DNA of 64,000 nt from Adiantum capillus-veneris (taxonomy: Eukaryota > Streptophyta > Polypodiopsida > Polypodiales > Pteridaceae), in contig CM043942.1 of assembly GCA_014529385.2 (NCBI GenBank), forward strand, positions 58,959,684 through 59,023,683, given 5' to 3'. The notes under the pieces were generated by a model, which worked only from the letters and a program-made list of their open reading frames with translations, was not told where the DNA came from and made no database searches. The stretch's first letter is position 1. Every line of letters begins with the position of its first letter. Shown here in pieces: positions 55,481 through 64,000 of the stretch. Made by a program: the position numbers and the translations under genes.

Positions 55481-56440
55481 TTAGCTTGTATTGAGAATGA
55501 AATAAGTTCTTCTATTGTGAATTGATGGTGTAAGCATTTGAAATAATTATCTTTGTATTGCAAATAATTAGATCAAACATATATTCAACATTTGTTGTAA
55601 ATGCCAATTACTTGCTTAGATAGTGACATCGAGTATCAAAGTGAAAATGGTTTATGGAGCAACTTTTCTTTGGATTATATGACGATCTAGTTCTTCAATT
55701 TCAGCAAGTTTTTATTCAAAGATATAAAGTGCGAGTATTTTGGTCCAAACTATGATTTTGTTTTTCTTCTAGATGATGCTAGAGGGAAGCTAAAACTAGT
55801 ACAATTTTTTAGCTTGTCATGTAGCAATCAGAACATTGTATCAAGTTTTATTGCAGAGAAATGATTGTATAGTGTATGAAAACTGTTTAAGCTTGTAAAT
55901 TGGATTGTGTTTTTAGGTGTTAAATCAAAGACAACCAAATCCATTGAAGTGAAAATCTTAGAACTAGTAATGAACATTGTGGATGTGTTTGCACTTTCAA
56001 AAAACTTACTTTTGAATTTTGTGACCTAGATTAGTTTCTTGAGCATGTTTTTCTAACATATCAAAGATATGTCATCCTTTCAAATCTTTCAAAAATTCCA
56101 ACGTCCTATATTTTTAAAGATTTTGTCAAACAACCAAATTTACATACAAGGTTATTGGGAACATTGAGAGAAGTAAATGTGTTAGTGAATTTAATAATAT
56201 AAGAAATAATTATTTGTGATCATGTGACTTTAAAATCAAGAAAATCGTAAAATTTAAGACTTAGAAAACTATCTAGCATTTAAAATGAGCACCTACAAAT
56301 CTATTGTTGACTCTCTTTTCAATGCTGCCATTTGCACTTTGAAATCTATTGCTAGTATTATTTGTACTTTTCTCTTTCCATAAGGGCATAGGTTAGTGTC
56401 CAAATCTAAACTCCTTTTATAGTCTACACTTGCAAATGAC
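55481..56440. other. AT-rich unique-looking sequence, no gene seen
   Basis: No satellite unit, LTR end or convincing reading frame over about 960 bp. 'gatgctagagggaagct' near 55,772 begins a short open stretch that stops quickly. Confidence 0.4.
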
Positions 56441-58640
56441 CCTATGGTCTTCAGGCCATAAGGGTGGCATAGTTTATGCATCACATGTTTTTAGCATATT
56501 TGGATGTATTATGTGATGGTCCAAGTGACACTTAAGAAGCCAATATAAATAGGACCTATGTAACACTACAGGCTCTTATGTTAAAATCATACCATGCTAT
56601 GGTCCAAACCATACAAAGGGCACCCTATGCCACTTGGCCCATAGGTCCCAATATAGAGCCCCTATAGATACAGTTAGGTTAGCAACAATGATCTTGGGGC
56701 CATTGCGTACTCCTTGTTTATAGTACATTAAGATGTTAAAGCATAGGGCACCTTTGCCACCCTATGGCCATAAGTCCATAGGGTTATCTAACTAACATAA
56801 AGGTAACCCTTTGACACCATGATCAAAGGCTCAAAGGCTTGTGACAAGATGACCAAAATTTAACCTATGTCCAAAGGCTATAGATTGATTTCATTTTCTT
56901 TACAAGGTACTCCATATAGTCCCTATAGCCATAGGGCTATAGGTGGTACATATATAAACCATTCTACAATATTAGGACTATAATTCTCTCAATATTAGGA
57001 CTATAGTCCTAATTCCATAAAAAGGCACATTTTCGGCTTTCATAGAGTCCGAAAAATATCCACAAAGAGCATCCTATGGCCATTCGTCCATAGGCTAAAA
57101 TGTGGGCTTCTTCTAAGACCTATTATCAACAACCTTGTATCAAAGCATACCATGCTATGGTCATAAAACCATACAAAGGGCACCCTATTTCCCTATGCCA
57201 CCATGTGGTGATAAGTCCATCGGGAACCGTCTAACTAAATTAGAGGGAAAACCCTTTGGCATTATGACTATGTTATGTTGGGTAAAACGATCAAGGGGTT
57301 GTGGTGAGATCACCAAAATATATCCTATGCCCAACGGCTATATATTTATGCTAGTTCTCTATAAGGTATCATATAGGTGCTATAGCACTGTGGCTATGTT
57401 GTGGCACATATATATATCATTCTAAAATCTTAGGACTATAATTTCCTCTCCTTTGATACCTATAAGAAATCCTTTTTGTACCCTATGATTCCATGGCCAA
57501 AGATGTCAATAAAGATGATCTAGAAGGACACCTAATCTACCCATTACCCTTGGGGCTATTGGATACTCTTCAGATATATTACATTATTCTCTTAGTAGGC
57601 ACCTTAGCTACCCTATGGACTTAGAGAAGTTAATTTCTAGCAAACATAGAGGGAACCTTTGTCTTTAGGATCTACATAATGCTAAGTAAATAGGCAAAGG
57701 ATTTGTTTCATTAAAGTATATAATTTGTCCCAAAGGCTATATATTATTTCCCTTTATGTATAAAGTACTTCAAAATTCCCTATGGACCTAGAGACATACA
57801 ATGGTATATAAAAAGACCACCTTATGGCCCTAGGGCCATAGTGTGCTACAAGAAAAAGTTACCCTTCAATGTTGAGGTTATAGAGTTCTCTCTGTTTTAT
57901 AAAAATCATATCCATATAGACATAAGGCCATGAAAATATGTATTATAGTCTTTTACTAACTCTTAGAGAAACCCATGATTAACATCATGTGTCCCAAAAA
58001 ATATAGGATATCAATCTAGAAGCTCTCCAAGAGCATGTAAGACATTCAAAGGCACCTACATGGGCACCATGGTAGACCTATGCCCCTAGGGTCATAGGAT
58101 CTCTTAGTGGAACAAAGGGAAGCCTATGGCACTTTAGATTATGTATTGGCACCCTATGGCCCTAGGACCATATGATCTCTCTTTTTTAAACAAGGGCCCT
58201 TTGTATCTAGGGTCAAATGATCTCTCACTACAATAGACATAAACTTATGGCCCTTGAGTTTATACATTGGCACCCTATGGACCTAGGTCCATGTGATCAA
58301 TGATTTGAATATACGGCTCCCTATGGAACTAGGGATAGAACATGGACTAGGTGTCAATGTAGAGCTTGTGGCCCTCACGCCATAGGGTGCCAACATAGAG
58401 CACAAATGGTTTCTTACTAGTGCTCATACAGGGCATCTTGTGTCCTCATAACAACCTATGTCCTTAGGGCCATAGGGTGGCACATAAATAAAGTACCATA
58501 TGGATTTGAATCCATAGATCTAGTTATATGTTGAAACCTGCTAGCAATCCTAACCCTATGGCCTTGGAGACATAAATAGACATATTTTGAATTATCTTAA
58601 AGTCATAGAGATATCTACAAAGATATTTCCTTAAGGCCAT
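56441..58640. repeat. Degenerate satellite of the same family
   Basis: Scattered 'caccctatggcc', 'gggccatagggtg' and 'cataaggccat' units separated by diverged sequence. Two segments of about 500 bp starting near 56,580 and 57,130 are similar to one another ('accatgctatggtc' through 'tataaaccattcta'), so a higher-order duplication exists. Confidence 0.65.
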
Positions 58641-58689
58641 AAGATACTTATGTAAAAGGTTTTCAAGGAAATCATCCAATGCAATAACA

Positions 58690-59420
58690 TAGTGCAATAG
58701 AAAATGAGACGTGTTCTAGAGCTGAAAGGCATAAATGTTTCTCCAAGTATAGTACTAGACACCACCATCATGGACAAAGAACTAATGGAGCTTGATTAGG
58801 AATCTCTAGACAAGGAGGAGTATAAAAATAATTTCTTTTTAGATATGTTGTCATTAGTAAATCTGTTGTTTGCGTAATTATTTTTTTGAAGAGAGTGACA
58901 AAAAAGATTTATCAAAATTGAAGATACTTTGGAATCTAAAATTAGGTGTTCTTAAAACTTGCAGTCCTTCAACAAGATATTGCGGCTGACAAAGTTCTAC
59001 TAGAGATTGTTGGTATAGAGGATGCTCATGCCATTGACCCTACTAAGAAATATTCTATGAATCTCCATGTCAACCAAAGAGTTTCTGAAGAAGATGACAA
59101 GAATCTACAAGTTTTTGAAGGTCGACCACTACAAAGGTTGGAGATAAATTTAAAGAGTAATCCAATGGAAGAAGACAGTGAAAGCTCCAGAACATGTGCA
59201 AGGCAAGAAGAAGAATCCAATAAAAATACTTTAGTAGCCAAGATTTGGGAATTGGATTGCATGGAAATAAAATGGAAGTAGAAGGCAATGCAAGTTCTAG
59301 AACATGTGCAACGCCAGAAGGAGAATCCGACACAAATATTTTTGGCCCCCAGGATTTGGAAATCGGAGTGCATGGTGAGCCGGACCTTGCATGCACCAAC
59401 ATATCAATGCATTTGTGAAT
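58690..59420 (+). pseudogene. Small coding remnant with a repeated C-terminal block
   Basis: A first stretch at 58,704-58,797 reads 'MRRVLELKGINVSPSIVL' and 'TTIMDKELMEL'. After an AT-rich gap ending in 'aaacttgcag', a good splice acceptor, a 110-codon frame runs to 59,281 ('QQDIAADKVLLEIVGIEDAH', 'KYSMNLHVNQRVSEED'). Its last 38 codons ('ESSRTCARQEEES') are repeated immediately downstream in another frame ('ASSRTCATPEGES'). Unknown family. It may be another piece of a gene like the one at 51.6-54.3 kb, but I see no direct similarity. Confidence 0.4.
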
Positions 59421-59830
59421 TAAAGTACTTACAAATTTGATTTAAATGTTTGAATGTTATGTCGACATTTGGAGGAAAAGACCCCTTCAATTGTGTGCCA
59501 AAGCAATAGCTTTATTGTATGATAATGACTCAACTTTCTATATTGGATTGCATATTTACTGCAATATTAACTCACCTTTTAATAAGATCGTAAAGACATT
59601 GAAATTTTATTATAAAAATTAACACTTGGATTTTTTCATGACTATTTTATTATGAAAACTTTTAATAATGTGTATTCATCCTTGAAAATTATGTCAAACA
59701 GTATATCACCTATATATATGGTATTTAAGATCACTAAAAGAACTTGACTTTTTATTGAAATTACTAATATTAGAAAGAATTCTATGTGCTTTAATGAGAT
59801 CGTAATCAAAATCCGTTTGTGAATGTACCT
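59421..59830. other. AT-rich sequence, no gene seen
   Basis: No satellite unit or meaningful open frame. Confidence 0.4.
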
Positions 59831-61139
59831 ATGTACCTTGGCCACCCTATGTCCCTTGGGCCATAGGATAAGAACTTAGAGCATATAGTGTTGCTTACTT
59901 GCATTGAAGACACCCTTTGGACCTTGGGTCATAGGTCAACTTAGAGCATGGAGGATTCCTTCTAGCATAGACGGCACCTTGTGGCCATGGGTCCGTGGGG
60001 TGCCAACATAAATAATAGAGGGCATTGTGACCTTGGACCCATAGGGTGCCAACATAAAGGATATACAGTTTCTTGCTAGCATAGAGGGAACCTTGTGGGC
60101 CTAGGGCCATAGGGTGCCAACATAAAGCATATAGAGATTTTTGCTAGCATAGAGGGAACCTTCTAGAACTAAGTCCATAGGGTGCCAACTTAAAGCACAT
60201 ATAAATTCTTGCTAATATGAAAGGCACCCTATGGCCCCAAGAGCGCTAGCAAAGATCATATAGGGTCTCTTACTAGCATAGAGAGCGCTCTATGACCCTA
60301 GGTCCATAGGGCTCTAACATAGAGTCTCTAAAGAGGCAAGTAATCCACTCAATGTCCATAGGGTACAAATATAGAGTCTCTAAAGGGTCACTTAGGTCAC
60401 TCAATGGTCTTCAACCCATAAAGTATTCTATATGTACGTAGTCAAGAACTCTCTTCAAGGACACCTTGGCCACCCTATGGCCTTAGGGACATAGGGTCTC
60501 AACATATACAATATATGGTTTTTTAGGATAGCACCCTATGGCCCTAGGGACACAGGGTTTCAACATAGAGAATATGGTGTTTCTTACTAGCATATAGGGC
60601 ACCCTAGGGCCATAAGGTTTCTTCCTAGCATAGACAACACCTTGTGGTACTAGCACCATAGGGTGCATACATGAAACATTATGGGTTTATATTAGCCTTG
60701 AGGGCACCTAGTTGTGGCTCTAGGGCCATAGGGTTCCATCATAAATCATATTGAGGTTTTTATTAGCATAGAGGGACCCTATGGCCCTGGGGACATTGGG
60801 TGCTTATATAGAGCATGGAGGGCTACCTTGCGACCCTAGGGTTATAGGGTGCTAGCATTAAGCATAGAGGGTTGGCTAGCATAGAGGACACCCTATGGCC
60901 CTAGGATCATAGAGTGCCAAAAGAGAGCATATAGGGTTTCTTACTATCATAGAGAGCACCCTACGTCCCTGGGGCCATAGGGTGTCAACATAGTCCCATG
61001 GGGTGCAAACATAGAGCATAGAGGGTTTCTTACTATCATGGAGAACACCTTGTGTCCTTGGTGCCATAGGGTGCAAACATACAGCATGGAGGGTTTCTTG
61101 CTAGCATAGAGAGAACTCTATGGATTTGGGGCCATACAG
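59831..61139. repeat. Satellite block with ~55-60-bp units
   Basis: Fairly regular units of 'ggccatagggtgccaaca', 'taaagcatatagagttt' and 'cttgctagcatagagggaac'. It has the same 'gggccataggg' motif with a different linker from the 48-50 kb array. A unit remnant with 'gctagcatagagg' reappears at 62,638, right after the solo LTR. Confidence 0.82.
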
Positions 61140-62415
61140 TGATCCAAGCCTATCACAAATTTTTGTTTATCATATTTTGTTGGTTTTCCTTGCTTCTAGA
61201 GGTTTACAATAAAAGAAAGAGTGAGAACAACCTCTTGGAAAAAATTTTAAAAAATGATTTTTTCTTGACTAGTTCACCGGAGGTGAAAGGTAGAGGGAGA
61301 ACCTAGTGGTAAAGGGAAGGGAAAATATGTAAATGTGAAAAGAAAAGATATGATGTGGTTGTGGAGCCATGCACCCATGATTCAAGGGTCATGAGTGGCT
61401 CATATCATCATGGCTTTGGAGCCATATGATAATTCAAACAAATGGGACCCAAGTGGAAGACTTGGTAAAGGAAGAAACCAGGCACATGATTTTGTTGAAT
61501 TTTTAAAAAATACTTCCACTCCGATCCAAGAAAAGTTGTCTTCATCAAAGTTGTAACTAACGAGCTGAAGATTCTGGCCATATTTTTTTTATAATTTTTG
61601 CATCTACAGTCTAGGAGATATGGCCAAAATGGTGGACGGCAGTTTTTTCAACTGTGGTGGAGACCACCCCCCTACCTTTACACACACACACCCTTCCTTT
61701 TCCACATTGAGACCTTCTTTTAAATCAGCCATTAGTCTTCTCACCCTCCTCTCCTTCCTCCTCTCTCTCAAGCTCAAAAACCCATCAAAGTTCCTCTTCT
61801 AATCACCTCTCAAGTCATGCTTAATCTTGTTGTAATTCATAAGTTCTCACTCAACCCCTTTCTATTATTACTAGATATGTATTGATTTTATGTAGATTCT
61901 TTACATTTTAAAATAAGGAAGCTCTTGGACTCAAGCTATGGAGGAAGGAGTGAAGACAACACAAGTGATGATGGAGCTAATTGGTCAACAAATCACTTGG
62001 AAGGAGCTTCTTCATTGGTTGAATGTCCCTAGTCAAGCTTCATTTGTACAAATTACACTTGTATCTTAACCTCACTCTTAATCACTCTCTTTCCTATATA
62101 AAGAGGCCTTCCCCTTTGTAATTTCAAGCCTCCCTCATCCCATTGAGCCTTTGTATCACTCACCATGAGCCCATAAGCTCATTCATTCACTCTATTCTTG
62201 CACATTCTAGAGTGCAAATTGTTTCATGCTAGTAACCTCTCCTCCTCTTACTTATGTTAATTAAGAGAAATGTTTTATATGCGTGTGAGAGTGCTTGATG
62301 TGATCTTGGCTAATCCTTGAGTGATTGTTTGGTAATCTATATGCTATTTTTGTTGGGAGTGTTTGAAGTCATCCATTCCTTGTACACACACCACGGTTAA
62401 TGCTTCATTCATAGC

Positions 62416-62486
<71 letters not shown>

Positions 62487-62610
62487 TCCTGTAGCGGTCC
62501 TAGTTCACGCTTCCAAAACTAGGTGGTGCCCTCATCTCATTTCCCTTGTGGCGCAATGGAGTTTTTTTTGGTGTAGAGGCCGCCATTCCAAATTTCCTTC
62601 ACCAACGGTT
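61140..62610 (+). mobile_element. Solo LTR related to N, inserted in satellite
   Basis: Several blocks match the N LTR in order: 'ttgttgaatttttaaaaaa' and 'aagttgtaactaacgagctga' (N: 'agttgtagctcgtgggctga'), 'tctaggagatatg', a TATA box 'cctatataaagagg' at 62,093, a (TC)n at 62,418-62,482 and 'cctagttcacgcttccaaa' followed by 'actaggtggtgccc' just downstream. Satellite on both sides and no internal coding sequence indicate a solo LTR. Ends are approximate and no target duplication was found. It is clearly older than N and from a different subfamily. Confidence 0.65.
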
Positions 62611-63789
<1,179 letters not shown>

Positions 63790-63835
63790 GTTGAGCACTC
63801 TCAAAATCCAACAGCCTCTCTAACAAATGATAAGA

Positions 63836-63972
63836 TGTAGAGAGAAAGAGAGAGAGAGACGAGACAAGAGACACACCATATACGCTCCCAAAGACTGATT
63901 CATATTGAGGACAAGATACAAATATATAGGTGAGACCAAGTTGAGTAGAGTGAGCCATTTATAGCTCCAACA
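63836..63972 (-). other. Possible minus-strand LTR edge at window end
   Basis: 'gctccaaca' followed by 'cccccactcaaac' looks like an LTR end and an antisense polypurine tract of a copia-type element, as at 9,121-9,140 ('cttaaca' then 'atctcccacttgg'). The upstream side TGTAGAG is uncertain and the element would lie mostly outside the window. Confidence 0.3.
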
Positions 63973-64000
63973 CCCCCACTCAAACAAAGGTCTCTAGCTT

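Overview
This is a repeat-dominated nuclear segment of a plant genome. The evidence is a tRNA-iMet-primed Ty1-copia element, Ty3-gypsy elements whose second, archaeal-type RNase H marks the plant Tat lineage, long (TC)n and (CA)n microsatellites, and no intact host gene. The large element size and very low gene content would suit a fern or another large-genome land plant, but nothing in the window fixes the species.

About 1-48,280 reads as one nested retrotransposon cluster. The outermost element, G1, is a decayed Tat-like Ty3-gypsy element that inserted into a satellite array: satellite lies directly left of its 5' LTR (538-1,764) and right of its 3' LTR (45,959-48,280). G1 is broken by five insertions: (1) G2, a second Ty3-gypsy family (3,519-17,197), itself split by a nearly intact minus-strand copia element (8,358-13,909) with a perfect 5-bp target duplication; (2) M, a minus-strand LTR element without pol (18,072-37,759), itself split by N, a young 12.4-kb Tat/Ogre-like element (24,726-37,108); (3) a 286-bp element with perfect 22-bp inverted ends; (4) a 4,966-bp Mutator-like element with a perfect 9-bp target duplication; (5) a 1,048-bp foldback element inside the 3' LTR. 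Removing the insertions joins G1's gag, protease, RT, RNase H, archaeal RNase H and integrase in order.

From 48,280 to 64,000 the window is satellite DNA built on a hairpin motif (CCCTATGGCC, TTAG, then its reverse complement). Embedded in it are a decayed unrecognised gene with a clear short intron (51,613-54,344), another small coding remnant (58,690-59,420), a solo LTR related to N (about 61,140-62,610), and microsatellites running to a possible copia LTR edge at the end.

Four items deserve attention. N carries four small ORFs in two paralogous pairs between its 5' LTR and gag. N's gag-protease and pol frames are separated by a single in-frame UGA next to a splice-acceptor-like sequence. 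M shares its primer-binding site, polypurine tract and LTR start with G2, as expected of a non-autonomous element mobilised by that family, and encodes an unknown repetitive acidic protein. The Mutator-like element carries coding-like fragments among hairpin and microsatellite modules.
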